Below are positions 46,350-55,665 of a DNA stretch of 64,000 nucleotides, piece after piece. The notes below the pieces were generated by a model. That model did not search any database, had not been told where the DNA came from, and worked only from the letters and a program-made list of their open reading frames with translations. The stretch's first letter is position 1; each line of letters opens with the position of its first letter. This DNA is from Clostridium moniliforme (GTDB lineage: Bacteria; Bacillota; Clostridia; Clostridiales; Clostridiaceae), in contig NZ_JAGGJZ010000001.1 of assembly GCF_017873235.1 (NCBI RefSeq), forward strand, positions 1 to 64,000, read 5' to 3'. A program made the position numbers and the translations under genes.

Positions 46350-46829
46350 CTACTTACAAGTTAACTTTTCTATTATATTTTTATAATTAGGATATTTCTT
46401 TAATAAATCCTCCCTATTAAACAATTCAAAATCTTCAAATCTAAATCCTGGTGCTACCATACAACCTACTAATGAAAATCCTTCATTATTCATAGAAGAT
46501 CCAAATATAAATCCTTTAGGGACTAAAACCTGAGGTGTTTCTCCATTATGTATATTAAGTCCTAATTGTTTTTCTATAAATTCTCCTTCAGGTGATATCA
46601 TATATATAGTAAGAGCTTCACCTGCATGAAAGTACCACATTTCATCTGATTTTAATCTATGAAAATGAGATACTTCTCCTGTATGTAATAAAAAGTATAT
46701 ACTAGTCCATAATTTATTTTCTTCTCCATTAAATTTTAAAGTTTCTTCTGAAATAGAGGACTCTTTATAATATCCTCCCTCAGGATGCTTTTCCATATTT
46801 AAATTTTCTATAAAATATTTTGAATCCAT
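46350..46829 (-). CDS. cupin domain protein (cupin_5/DUF985-like)
   Basis: The 159-residue protein matches the DUF985 cupin family: NMEKHPEGGYYKES at the N-terminus, YFLLHTGEVSHFHRLKSDEMWYFHAGEALTIY with the metal-binding His and Glu, and LVPKGFIFGSSM / LVGCMVAPGFRFEDFEL. A nucleotide-sugar or small-molecule role is possible; the substrate is unknown. The start is ATG 46829 with AAGGAG. It is 21 bases after the glycosylase gene and may be cotranscribed. Confidence 0.88.
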   Translation of the reverse strand: MDSKYFIENLNMEKHPEGGYYKESSISEETLKFNGEENKLWTSIYFLLHTGEVSHFHRLKSDEMWYFHAGEALTIYMISPEGEFIEKQLGLNIHNGETPQVLVPKGFIFGSSMNNEGFSLVGCMVAPGFRFEDFELFNREDLLKKYPNYKNIIEKLTCK

Positions 46830-46850
46830 ATTGTAACTCCTTATAATGTA

Positions 46851-47462
46851 TTATTTTTTGGAAATATATTTATTCCCTTCTATATAAAATCTCCAAAGGA
46901 AATCTTTTGCCTCCTCTGCATAATCTATCCCAATTCTTTTAGTTGTTATTATATTAAAATCTTTAAATTTATCATAGGTTAAGTATAAATCACCCTTTTC
47001 GTAAAGCTTACACCAATTTAAGTCTCTTTCTATAGAAAAGGCCTTACATAACTTTCCAGGACCATTTGTAAGTGCAACTTTTTGAGAGTTTTTTAATTCA
47101 TCATATCCTTTATTAAACCTTTTTTTAGAAATATAGTCAAACTCATTAAGAGGTTCAATAGCTCTAATTAATACAGCCTCTGCTTCCTCCCTTATTCCTG
47201 AAACTACATTTAGACAGTTATACATTCCATATATTAGATAAATATAAGCTACTCCACCTTCTGAATAAAGTATTTCAGTTCTCTTAGTTCTTCTTCCATT
47301 ATACGCATGACAAGCTTTATCTCCATTACCAATGTAAGCTTCAGTTTCAACAATTCTACCCTTTATTATTTTACCATCTATTTCTCTAACTAAAATTTTT
47401 CCAAGTAAATCCTTTGCTAAATCTAAAGCATTATTTTTAAAATAATCTTTATTTAATATCAT
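46851..47462 (-). CDS. mpg: DNA-3-methyladenine glycosylase (AAG/MPG type)
   Basis: The 203-residue protein excises alkylated purines in base-excision repair. Motifs of the AAG family are [32 protein letters not shown] (catalytic Glu), [18 protein letters not shown] and [12 protein letters not shown]. The start is ATG 47462 after TAGGAG. It pairs with the cupin gene downstream. Confidence 0.93.
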   Translation of the reverse strand: MILNKDYFKNNALDLAKDLLGKILVREIDGKIIKGRIVETEAYIGNGDKACHAYNGRRTKRTEILYSEGGVAYIYLIYGMYNCLNVVSGIREEAEAVLIRAIEPLNEFDYISKKRFNKGYDELKNSQKVALTNGPGKLCKAFSIERDLNWCKLYEKGDLYLTYDKFKDFNIITTKRIGIDYAEEAKDFLWRFYIEGNKYISKK

Positions 47463-47626
47463 AATGTATTCTCCTATTTATATAAAATTACATAATATTA
47501 TTATATGTTATATTATTTTATTTAATATAAATTTTTTTAGAGTTTATAAGTTTACTTAAATTATAATATTATTTTCATATTTATTATATTAATTTTAAGT
47601 TAATATCTAATTATAAATTTTGGATT

Positions 47627-47662
47627 AAAAAAAGCTTAAGGAATATTCCTTAAGCTTTTTTT
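47627..47662 (-). terminator. perfect-palindrome terminator
   Basis: A perfect palindrome of about 36 bases (AAAAAAAGCTTAAGGAAT at 47627-47644, then its complement) has T tracts on both ends and overlaps the stop codon of the alpha/beta hydrolase gene. Confidence 0.85.
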
Positions 47663-48290
47663 AATAGTTTAGAGAAATCTGTGATAAATATTTTTTTATA
47701 CATTTAATTATATTTAATTGAACTTCTAAGCTCTTTATAGAATCTCCTTCAATATTCAAAGCATGATTTGCACCACTTATATTTATAAGTTTTACTCCAT
47801 TTATATTCTTTATTTTTTCATTATTTTCTTTTGATAATAATGGATCTGAATCTCCTGTAATTACTAATGAATTTTCTTTTATTCCAATATCTACAGTTTT
47901 ATTTATAGGGCTTAAATAAATATTTACTATATTATATCCTATGATATTATTGTTTAATATATTTTGAACGCAAGTTCCTATACTCTTTCCTATAAATACT
48001 ATATTTTTATATTTACAATTTAATGTATTTTTAAGTAATGCAAGAGATTCTTCTACAATAATATTAAATTCACTTTCTGGATGGAAAGTATCTCTTCCAA
48101 CTTGGAATCCATATTCTATTTTTAATAAATCAAAACCAAGTTCTAAAGCTAATGATGATGAATACTCTAGTGTTGCCCTATCTAAAGTATATCCTATTCC
48201 TGGTAACACAACTGCTAATGTGTTACTTCCCTTTCCAACAACTAAAGGCTTTAAATCCATTCCCCAATATGATTTTACTATATTACACAT
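47661..48290 (-). CDS. alpha/beta hydrolase
   Basis: The 209-residue protein has the alpha/beta-hydrolase catalytic set: the nucleophile Ser in FIGKSIGTCV, Asp in ITGDSDPLLS and His in SGANHALNIE. VVLPGIGYTLDRATLEYSSSLALE gives the oxyanion-hole strand. No signal peptide is seen. The substrate is unknown. The start is ATG 48290 with AAGGAAG upstream. Confidence 0.82.
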   Translation of the reverse strand: MCNIVKSYWGMDLKPLVVGKGSNTLAVVLPGIGYTLDRATLEYSSSLALELGFDLLKIEYGFQVGRDTFHPESEFNIIVEESLALLKNTLNCKYKNIVFIGKSIGTCVQNILNNNIIGYNIVNIYLSPINKTVDIGIKENSLVITGDSDPLLSKENNEKIKNINGVKLINISGANHALNIEGDSIKSLEVQLNIIKCIKKYLSQISLNY

Positions 48291-48391
48291 ATTCTCATCT
48301 TCCTTCTAATATTTATATAATAATATTTCCCTTTTTAAAGTATATCATAAATAAATATATAAACTTTAAACATATTGTTTCAAGTTATAAT

Positions 48392-50296
48392 TTATAAATC
48401 TTTTTTTAGATTTATAAGATCATCACTAACATCACTTGCTTTATTTAAACATTTTAATAATAATATATTTTCATAGGATGACTTGTGTTGTATATTATTT
48501 ATATTTACACAAAAATTATTCTTATCATTTATTTCATTATTAAAAAATTCTTTCATATAATCAAAAATATCATTTATATTACTTATACATTCTTTTATAT
48601 ATATTTTATTTAAGTTATGTTTAGTTTCATTAGAAAATATAATACAATTATGAGCTAATAAAGTTACTAATTCATTATTTTCAAGTAATAATTTTTTAAA
48701 GTTCTCATTACTTCTTTTAGAATAATGCATTTCTAACTTACCGCTTATTAAATAAGAAGAATATATTATAAGCCTTAACTCATCTTTATTAAAGTTTCCA
48801 TTTAATATATCTTCAATTTTACTTAAAAGTATTTTATCTAATTCAATTAATTTGTTTATCATAGTTATAAGCTCAATGTGATTTCTATTTTTTAATATAA
48901 AATTATTAGCAAATAATACAGTAACTGCTGATATAGCTGTATATAAGAATCTTAATATTATAGCTTCATTATCTCCCATTGATATTGTAGTTATAGCTAG
49001 AGAATAACATGTTAAATAAATAGTCATTGTTCCATAATCACTAAAAGCATACATTAAAAATGTAGTAATTATAAGTATTATTATATGAGATACTTTTCCT
49101 GTAAAAATTGAAAAAACTATAAATGAAATACTTAAACCTAAAATTGTTCCATTAAATCTTTGCTTTACTTTTATTTTACTATCTTCATAAAAAGGTAAAG
49201 TTAATATAAAGATTGTCATAGGTATCCAATAACCTTTAGGAATAGAAAACATTTTTTCTATAGAAAAGGATGTTGCTATAAGTAAGGCAAGTCTTATTGA
49301 AAATCTTATTTTAAATCCATTTAAAGAGAACTTATACTTACTATATTTTTTAAAATATTCTTTTGAATCTTTAAAATTAAGATATCTTTTTAATCCTTCC
49401 TTATTTGATTTTTCAGCTTCAATTAATGCCAAAGAATAATAATTTAACATGTAATGAATATAATAATTTATCTCTTTATTATTAAATGAATTTTTTGAGC
49501 AAAAGTCTAAAATCATATTACTATAATTTATTTTGTTTTTAATTAACATTTCAAAATTTAAAAATAATTTTCTAAGATTTTTAATACTCTTTTCATTTAA
49601 GTTATTTTTATTATCTACAAGTTCTGATACTATATTAATCATATGATGAAATACAACTATAAATGGATAGTATTTTTTCTTTCCACTTGAATAAACAAAC
49701 CTATTAAGTTCTTTACATATTTCAAATAATTCATATTGTTTATTTTTAATATCTTTAAAATTTCTATTAAGTATAAGCTCTAATTGAATACTTATATTAT
49801 CCATACCTTCCTTTATTAATTGAAATATTTTAGAATGCACTCCCCTTGGAGATATAATTCTTAATGCAATAAATACTATTATGTAAGATATAAATATAGC
49901 TAATAATCTTCTAGGAATCTCATGTATACTTGTAGGGAATATTTGAAGAAATACAAATGCCATTAAATATGGGAAATAGCTACTTGGATTATATTCATCT
50001 GTTAAAAAATAAGCTAACACAAAAACTGCTATTAAATTTATAATAAATGTTCCTGCTGAAAGATCACTTGCAACTGAAGCTAAAATTCCTATAAATAAAT
50101 GAATAAATAAAGGCTTAAATATATTTTTTTCTATTGTTAGATAATTTTTCATTCTTATAAAAGTTAATGTCATATATGGTGCAATTATAATATTATTTAA
50201 TCCAAAAAACATCAAATTCACACATAATATTGTAAGTGATACTATAGCTTGTGGATATGCTCCTTTAAATTTTTCTTGTAAATTTTTAATATTCAT
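48392..50296 (-). CDS. FUSC-family membrane protein
   Basis: The 634-residue protein has two blocks of membrane helices (about residues 15-155 and 325-460), each followed by a cytoplasmic helical region, the layout of FUSC/aromatic acid exporter proteins. Typical is FSIPKGYWIPMTIFILTLPFYEDSKIKVKQRFNGTILGLSISF. Substrates are unknown. The start is ATG 50296 with AAAGGA. A hairpin overlaps its last codons (INLKKDL plus stop). Monocistronic. Confidence 0.85.
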   Translation of the reverse strand: MNIKNLQEKFKGAYPQAIVSLTILCVNLMFFGLNNIIIAPYMTLTFIRMKNYLTIEKNIFKPLFIHLFIGILASVASDLSAGTFIINLIAVFVLAYFLTDEYNPSSYFPYLMAFVFLQIFPTSIHEIPRRLLAIFISYIIVFIALRIISPRGVHSKIFQLIKEGMDNISIQLELILNRNFKDIKNKQYELFEICKELNRFVYSSGKKKYYPFIVVFHHMINIVSELVDNKNNLNEKSIKNLRKLFLNFEMLIKNKINYSNMILDFCSKNSFNNKEINYYIHYMLNYYSLALIEAEKSNKEGLKRYLNFKDSKEYFKKYSKYKFSLNGFKIRFSIRLALLIATSFSIEKMFSIPKGYWIPMTIFILTLPFYEDSKIKVKQRFNGTILGLSISFIVFSIFTGKVSHIIILIITTFLMYAFSDYGTMTIYLTCYSLAITTISMGDNEAIILRFLYTAISAVTVLFANNFILKNRNHIELITMINKLIELDKILLSKIEDILNGNFNKDELRLIIYSSYLISGKLEMHYSKRSNENFKKLLLENNELVTLLAHNCIIFSNETKHNLNKIYIKECISNINDIFDYMKEFFNNEINDKNNFCVNINNIQHKSSYENILLLKCLNKASDVSDDLINLKKDL

Positions 50297-50494
50297 TTTA
50301 ATTTTCCTTTTATTAATTATTATAATGGTTTATTATACTAAATTTTATTAATTAATTTGTTAACAAATAATTATAAATATGTTAGTTTAACAAAAATACA
50401 ATCTTTAATGCTATTATTATACAATAAAATAAATTAAATTTTTTCTTTATCTGGTATTTCCTTTATAATATAATATTTAATGTAAGCAATTTTG

Positions 50495-50541
50495 AAGGGA
50501 GGCAAGTTACTTTAAGTCTACTTAAGGTAATGACTATTATG
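50495..50541 (+). promoter_or_regulatory. hairpin between Shine-Dalgarno and start codon of ilvE
   Basis: A strong ribosome site, AAGGGAGG (50495-50502), lies 36 bases before ATG 50539. In between, GTTACTTTAAG (50506-50516) and CTTAAGGTAAT (50521-50531) form an 11-base hairpin with the loop TCTA. Folding would bring site and ATG to about 10 bases. Alternatively AAGG in its right arm is the real ribosome site and is sequestered. Confidence 0.6.
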
Positions 50542-51561
50542 AGTAAAGTAAATATCGATTGGAAAAATTTAGGTTTTGATTATATAAAAACTGATTTTCG
50601 TTACATATCAATTTGGGAAGATGGTAAATGGGATGAAGGTAAATTAATAACAGACAATAAACTTACCATTGAAGAAGGTGCCCCTGCACTTCATTACGGT
50701 CAACAATGCTTTGAAGGATTAAAGGCATATAGAACAAAAAATGGAGACATTCAATTATTTAGACCTAATAGAAATGCTAAAAGGTTAAATGATAGCTGCA
50801 AAAGACTTCTTATGCCAGAAGTTCCAGAAGAAAAATTTATTGATGCATGTATGAAAGTTATTAAAGCTAATGAAGATTATGTTCCTCCATATGGAACAGG
50901 TGCTACATTATACTTAAGACCATTTATAATTGGGGTTGGAGATAATATAGGTCTTAAACCAGCTAGTAAATTTATATTTTCTATATTTTGTATTCCTGTT
51001 GGTCCATATTTTAAAGGTGGCATGAAACCTGTTAACTTTATGGTGTCTGATTATGATAGAGCTGCTCCAAATGGAACAGGAGCTCAAAAAGTTGGAGGAA
51101 ATTATGCTGGAAGTCTTATTGCTCAAAAGAAGGCTAAATCTCTTGGTTTTGCTGATGCAATATTCCTAGATCCTGCAACTCATACAAAAATTGAAGAAGT
51201 TGGTTCTGCAAATTTCTTTGGTATAACTAAAGATAATAAATTTGTAACTCCACTTTCACCATCAATACTACCTAGTATTACTAAATATTCTCTTCTTGAA
51301 CTTGCAAGAGATTATTTCAATATGGAAGTAATTGAAGGAGATGTATTTATAGATAAATTAGATATATTTAAAGAAGCAGGCGCTTGTGGAACTGCTGCTG
51401 TTATAACTCCTATTGGTGGAATCTTTTATAAAGATAATCTTCATGTTTTTTATAGTGAAACTGAAGTTGGTCCTATAACTAAGAAACTTTATGACACTTT
51501 AATTGGAATGCAATTTGGTGATGTAAAGGCTCCAAAAGGATGGATATACAAAGTTAAATAA
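50539..51561 (+). CDS. ilvE: branched-chain amino acid aminotransferase
   Basis: IlvE is a fold-type IV PLP transaminase of leucine, isoleucine and valine metabolism. The PLP lysine lies in GAQKVGGNYAGSL (residue about 184 of this start), with GAPALHYGQQCFEGLKAY near the N-terminus and IEEVGSANFFGI later. The length is 340 residues from ATG 50539; ATG 50530 is an alternative, but it is buried in the leader hairpin. The start is uncertain for that reason. No ilv or leu neighbours. Confidence 0.93.
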   Translation: MSKVNIDWKNLGFDYIKTDFRYISIWEDGKWDEGKLITDNKLTIEEGAPALHYGQQCFEGLKAYRTKNGDIQLFRPNRNAKRLNDSCKRLLMPEVPEEKFIDACMKVIKANEDYVPPYGTGATLYLRPFIIGVGDNIGLKPASKFIFSIFCIPVGPYFKGGMKPVNFMVSDYDRAAPNGTGAQKVGGNYAGSLIAQKKAKSLGFADAIFLDPATHTKIEEVGSANFFGITKDNKFVTPLSPSILPSITKYSLLELARDYFNMEVIEGDVFIDKLDIFKEAGACGTAAVITPIGGIFYKDNLHVFYSETEVGPITKKLYDTLIGMQFGDVKAPKGWIYKVK

Positions 51562-51589
51562 AAAATAAATATCAATTATTAATTATAAA

Positions 51590-51635
51590 CCCCAAATGTT
51601 AAATATACTTTCATTTAATATTTGGGGCTTTTACT
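51590..51635 (+). terminator. intrinsic terminator after ilvE
   Basis: CCCCAAATGTTAAAT (51590-51604) pairs with ATTTAATATTTGGGG (51613-51627) with one mismatch, followed by CTTTTACTTT. Confidence 0.8.
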
Positions 51636-51653
51636 TTATATAAATATTATTTT

Positions 51654-52817
51654 CTATTTATAAGAATTTTCTATTATTTTTACTACTTCATCCTCAGTTA
51701 ATGGTCTTCTATCTTGTGCAAATACCCTTGTCATAGATGACATTGCTTTTTCTGCAAACATTCTACTTTCTTCTTTTTTAATTCCATAGTCTGACATCTT
51801 TAAATCATTAACATTACATTTTTCTCTTAAATCATTTAAAGCTTTTATAAACGCTTCTCCACCTTCAACATCACTCATAGAAGATACATCTACACCTGCT
51901 GCTCTTGCCATATCTTTCATTCTCTTTGGCGCAATTGTATTATAAAATCTATAAAATGCATCTGAAATCATTAAAAGGCCTGCTCCATGTTCTAATTTTG
52001 GATAAAAAGCGCTTAAAGCATGCTCTATTCCATGTGAAGAAATACTTGAAGAAATTGAAAGCATAAATCCTGATAAAGTATTAGCAATAGCTACCTTTTC
52101 TCTAGCTTTTATATTATTTCCATCTTCATAAGCTATTGGTAAATATTTAAATATAAGTTCAATAACTTTAATGGCATACATATCTGATATATCAGAAGCA
52201 CATTTAGCTAAATATCCTTCTGTTGAATGGAATAATGCATCAAAGCCTTGAAATGCAGTTAATCTTTTAGGAACTGTAAGCATTAATTCAGGATCTACAA
52301 TAGCTATGTGTGGGAATAATTTTTCGTTTTTTATTCCAATCTTTTCATTAGTTTTGCTATTTGAAATAACTGCAATACCATCTGCTTCTGTGCCAGTACC
52401 TGCTGTTGTAGTAATAGCAATAACCTTTAATGGATCATTTTCTATTTTACGTCCCTTTACATATTCCCAGAACTCTCCATCATTTGTTGCCATTAAACTA
52501 ATTGCTTTTGCAGAATCAATTGAGCTTCCGCCACCCATTCCAATTATAAAATCACAATTTTTCTCTCTAGCTAAATTAGCACCTTCTTCTACATGTTCAA
52601 TAATAGGATTTTGAAGTATTTTATCAAAAACAACATATTCACAATTATTTTTTTCTAAAAGACTTTTTAGTCTATCTAAATATCCAAACTTTTTCATTGA
52701 TGTACCAGATGTAATTACAATTAAAGCTTTTTTACCTGGTAAATCTATATTACCTATTTCGTTAAGTTTTCCTTCTCCAAAAAGTATTTTTGTTCCAATA
52801 TAATAATCTAAATTCAT
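51654..52817 (-). CDS. iron-containing alcohol dehydrogenase
   Basis: The 387-residue protein belongs to the iron-dependent (type III) alcohol dehydrogenases. The NAD(P) site is GMGGGSSIDSAKAIS (about 93-107), followed by TTAGTGTEAD, and the iron ligands lie in GFDALFHSTEGY and SSHGIEHALSAFYPKLEHGAG. It could be a butanol or propanediol-type dehydrogenase in fermentation. The start is ATG 52817 with AAGGAG. A 313-base upstream gap carries a hairpin but no gene. Confidence 0.92.
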   Translation of the reverse strand: MNLDYYIGTKILFGEGKLNEIGNIDLPGKKALIVITSGTSMKKFGYLDRLKSLLEKNNCEYVVFDKILQNPIIEHVEEGANLAREKNCDFIIGMGGGSSIDSAKAISLMATNDGEFWEYVKGRKIENDPLKVIAITTTAGTGTEADGIAVISNSKTNEKIGIKNEKLFPHIAIVDPELMLTVPKRLTAFQGFDALFHSTEGYLAKCASDISDMYAIKVIELIFKYLPIAYEDGNNIKAREKVAIANTLSGFMLSISSSISSHGIEHALSAFYPKLEHGAGLLMISDAFYRFYNTIAPKRMKDMARAAGVDVSSMSDVEGGEAFIKALNDLREKCNVNDLKMSDYGIKKEESRMFAEKAMSSMTRVFAQDRRPLTEDEVVKIIENSYK

Positions 52818-53130
52818 ATGTAAAGTCTCCTTTTTTAATGTTTTTTGTATATTATATCACTTGAATATTATTATTTATATAATTTATAAAGATTATATTT
52901 GTGAATATTATGTTCATTTTTTGTTTTTTTACTTCCATAATTTATATTATGGAAGTTTCCTAGTATAATATTATATCTTTGTATAATAATTATATCTTTA
53001 ATTTTTTTGTGTTTTTAATTTTTTATTTTATTTTTAATCATCATTTACGAGTATTTTATTTAAGATATATTTTTTTTAATATTAATTAACTATTTAAAAA
53101 TATGCTCCAATAGAAAAAACAGATAACACA
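52818..53130. other. 313-base AT-rich gap with one hairpin
   Basis: No gene is visible. ACTTCCATAAT (52931-52941) and ATTATGGAAGT (52946-52956) form an 11-base perfect inverted repeat, about 115 bases upstream of the alcohol dehydrogenase start. It could be its operator. Its flanks do not make it a good terminator. The right end contains the terminator of the next gene. Confidence 0.5.
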
Positions 53131-53155
53131 TTAATTTGTGCTATCTGTTTTTTCT
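53112..53155 (-). terminator. terminator at the end of the cobalamin cluster
   Basis: AGAAAAAACAGATA (53112-53125) pairs with TATCTGTTTTTTCT (53142-53155), with a longer inner ACACA/TGTG pairing. It includes the last codons and stop of the gene at 53131. Confidence 0.8.
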
Positions 53156-53448
53156 GTGTAATTATCATTAAATATAAGTGAAGTTACAAAATATAATACT
53201 AGTAAGCTAGAACCTTTAATTAAAAGTTTTACTTTATCTTCTCCTAATAAATATCCACTAAATATTTTTTCTAAAAATATACAAATTACAATTAATACTA
53301 TTGATACTAATGTTAATATTACTTTAGTATGTCTTTTATTTAGAATTTTATTTGAAACTATAGATTTATATAATTTGCTATGTCTCCAAAAAAGATCTAG
53401 AATATAAAACATTCCAGCTATAGCTAGTACATTTAATACATAATTCAT
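53131..53448 (-). CDS. small membrane protein at the end of the cobalamin cluster
   Basis: A 105-residue protein with three membrane helices (about 3-18, 44-60 and 78-94). I do not recognise the family. It starts next to the stop of cobQ, so it is translated in the same operon. Its last codons lie in the terminator stem. A role with cobalamin is suggested only by position. Confidence 0.6.
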   Translation of the reverse strand: MNYVLNVLAIAGMFYILDLFWRHSKLYKSIVSNKILNKRHTKVILTLVSIVLIVICIFLEKIFSGYLLGEDKVKLLIKGSSLLVLYFVTSLIFNDNYTEKTDSTN

Positions 53449-53449
53449 A

Positions 53450-54988
53450 TTACTCTTCTAAAGATTTCTCCTTAGTTTCCTCCTCTTTTTCATTCTTTAG
53501 TATTTCTAAAATTTTATCCATATTTATATGTTCTTCAAAAAATTCACCTAAATTATCATATTGTTCTAATTTATATTTTTTATAATGTTCTTTTTCTTCC
53601 TTACTGTTTTCAATAACTACATTATATTTTTTCTTTAGATCATTTATCAAATTTTTTCTAAATTCTTCACCTTCTAATATTCCATGAATATAAGTTCCAA
53701 ATACATCTCCCTTTTCATTGCAAAGACCTATTACATTATTATTTTTATCAATAATAAATACTTCTCCATTATCTAGCATTTCTCCAAACCCATTATGAAC
53801 TTCATATCCATAAACTCTTATGTTAGAAAGACTTTTTAATTCATTTTTCATAGAACAGACAATTCCATTTGAAATAGCTGTTTTTTTATCAGAAGATAAT
53901 GTAGTATTAAGGGGTAACATATTAAAACCCTTTATAATTTTATTATCTTCTTCATTAGATGAAGAGTCAATTATATTTTTGCCTAACATTTGAAATCCAC
54001 CGCATATACCCATTACTGTAGCTCCGTTTTTTTGTAATTCTACTATCTTATCATATAAGCCATTTGATTTAATATATTCTAAATCATAAGTTATACTTTT
54101 GCTTCCAGGTAATATTATTAAATTAGCTCCTTCTAACTCATTTGGAGTTTTTACATATCTTATATTAACATTCTTTTCAAGTTCTAAAGGATAAAAATCT
54201 GTAATATTTGATATATGCTGAAATTTTATTATAGCAACATTAAGACCACTTCTCTTATTGCTTCTAAGCCTTTTGGTAACTGTTTCCTCATTTTCTATTG
54301 TTAATTCTTTATAAGGTAATACCCCTAAAACTGGTATGTTTAGTTTCTCTTCAAGAATAGATATATTATTCTTAAATTCATTTATATCACCTTTAACTTT
54401 ATTTATTATTATTCCTTTTATTAATTTTCTCTCTTCTTCTTTAAGTAACATTACAGTTCCATAAATTGATGGAATTGCCCCACCTTTTTCATCATTTCCT
54501 ACTAATATTACATCTGAATTTGTCAAGTTTGCTATATAAAAGTTTGACATCTCATTGCATTTTAAATTTACATCAAAGGCACTTCCTCTTCCTTCAACAA
54601 TTATATTATCGTATTCTTTTGATAATTTTTCAAAACCTTCCTTTAAAAACTCCTTTAAATCTTTGTTTACTTCATCATCATTGCAATTTTCTTTATTACA
54701 ATAGGATTTTCCATTAACAAATATTTTAGCTTTATTATCTGAAGATGGCTTAATTAAAATAGGATTCATTATTCCTTTTGGAGTTATTTCACAAGCTTCT
54801 GATTGAATAAATTGAGCTTTAGCAATTTCTTCACCCATTTTATTTTTAGTTGAATTTAAAGATACATTAATTCCTTTAAAAGGTGCTACATCATATCCTT
54901 TTTTCTTTAAAACTCTACATAAAGCTGTTAAAACAGTACTCTTTCCTACAGAAGATGCAGTTCCTAAAACCATTATATTCTTTTTCAT
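53450..54988 (-). CDS. cobQ: cobyric acid synthase CobQ
   Basis: CobQ (CbiP) amidates the b, d, e and g side chains of adenosylcobyrinate diamide using glutamine and ATP. The P-loop-like N-terminus is MVLGTASSVGKSTVLTALCRVL; the glutaminase part has GICGGFQMLGK with the nucleophile Cys (about 330-340) and GTYIHGILEG with the catalytic His. The start ATG at 54988 follows AGAGGTG; GTG 54997 lies inside that site. The 512-residue protein has an acidic C-terminal extension. Position near the cluster end. Confidence 0.93.
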   Translation of the reverse strand: MKKNIMVLGTASSVGKSTVLTALCRVLKKKGYDVAPFKGINVSLNSTKNKMGEEIAKAQFIQSEACEITPKGIMNPILIKPSSDNKAKIFVNGKSYCNKENCNDDEVNKDLKEFLKEGFEKLSKEYDNIIVEGRGSAFDVNLKCNEMSNFYIANLTNSDVILVGNDEKGGAIPSIYGTVMLLKEEERKLIKGIIINKVKGDINEFKNNISILEEKLNIPVLGVLPYKELTIENEETVTKRLRSNKRSGLNVAIIKFQHISNITDFYPLELEKNVNIRYVKTPNELEGANLIILPGSKSITYDLEYIKSNGLYDKIVELQKNGATVMGICGGFQMLGKNIIDSSSNEEDNKIIKGFNMLPLNTTLSSDKKTAISNGIVCSMKNELKSLSNIRVYGYEVHNGFGEMLDNGEVFIIDKNNNVIGLCNEKGDVFGTYIHGILEGEEFRKNLINDLKKKYNVVIENSKEEKEHYKKYKLEQYDNLGEFFEEHINMDKILEILKNEKEEETKEKSLEE

Positions 54989-54999
54989 TGTATTCACCT

Positions 55000-55653
55000 C
55001 TATAAATTATCTGTAATTAAAATATGATTATAATTATTATTTTTAAATTTCTCACCTATTTTAAAGCCTATTTCATTTTTAAAAATAGGTCCATCATAAA
55101 CAAAGGTATGATATTCTCCATTTTCACCACAAGGATCTGCACCTGTTTTTTTTATTTTTTCTACAAGAGAATGAGTTAAAACCTTCCCTAAATAGCTTTC
55201 ATCTAGTTCAGTATCATTACAACATTTTATTATGCTTTTAAATCCATTATCTATAAATTCTTTAGTTAGTTTTTCTCTATCTTCCTGCCAAAGAGGAAAT
55301 TTTGCTTCCATATTTACATTGTTACATCTATCTGTACACCAAGTTCTATGTCTATCTATATCTATATCTCCAAAGGCACAAAACCTAGCTCCCATAGCTT
55401 TACCTTTGTTTAGCGCTTCTTCAAATGCTTTTTCATACTCTTCTCCTATGCAATTAACCTTTATAAGAGAAATAGACAATGCTTCTGATACTTTGTCTAA
55501 TATATCACTTGGTATTCCATGGAACCAAGATTTATCTTCATTCTTATTCACCGTTACAATAAGGCCTACAGGAATATATCCTTTTTCTATTAATCTATAT
55601 AATGATAATGTACTATCTTTTCCACAACTATATGATAAAATAAACTTTTCCAT
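55000..55653 (-). CDS. Dph6-like ATP pyrophosphatase (diphthine-ammonia ligase family)
   Basis: The 217-residue protein carries the PP-loop LSYSCGKDSTLSLYRL at its N-terminus and GARFCAFGDIDIDRHRTWC and GADPCGENGEYHTFVYDGP, the signature of the ATP_bind_4 (Dph6/MJ0570) family. Eukaryotic and archaeal Dph6 makes an amide from a carboxylate with AMP release; bacteria lack diphthamide. In a cobalamin operon, directly before cobQ, it may amidate or activate a corrinoid acid, but that is inference. ATG 55653 follows AAGGAG. Confidence 0.82.
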   Translation of the reverse strand: MEKFILSYSCGKDSTLSLYRLIEKGYIPVGLIVTVNKNEDKSWFHGIPSDILDKVSEALSISLIKVNCIGEEYEKAFEEALNKGKAMGARFCAFGDIDIDRHRTWCTDRCNNVNMEAKFPLWQEDREKLTKEFIDNGFKSIIKCCNDTELDESYLGKVLTHSLVEKIKKTGADPCGENGEYHTFVYDGPIFKNEIGFKIGEKFKNNNYNHILITDNL

Positions 55654-55665
55654 TTTTTATTCTCC

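Noticed and set aside
48384-48411. Hairpin over the FUSC gene stop codon as terminator
   Set aside because: TTATAAATCT and AGATTTATAA pair well, but no T tract follows on the minus strand, so termination is not supported.
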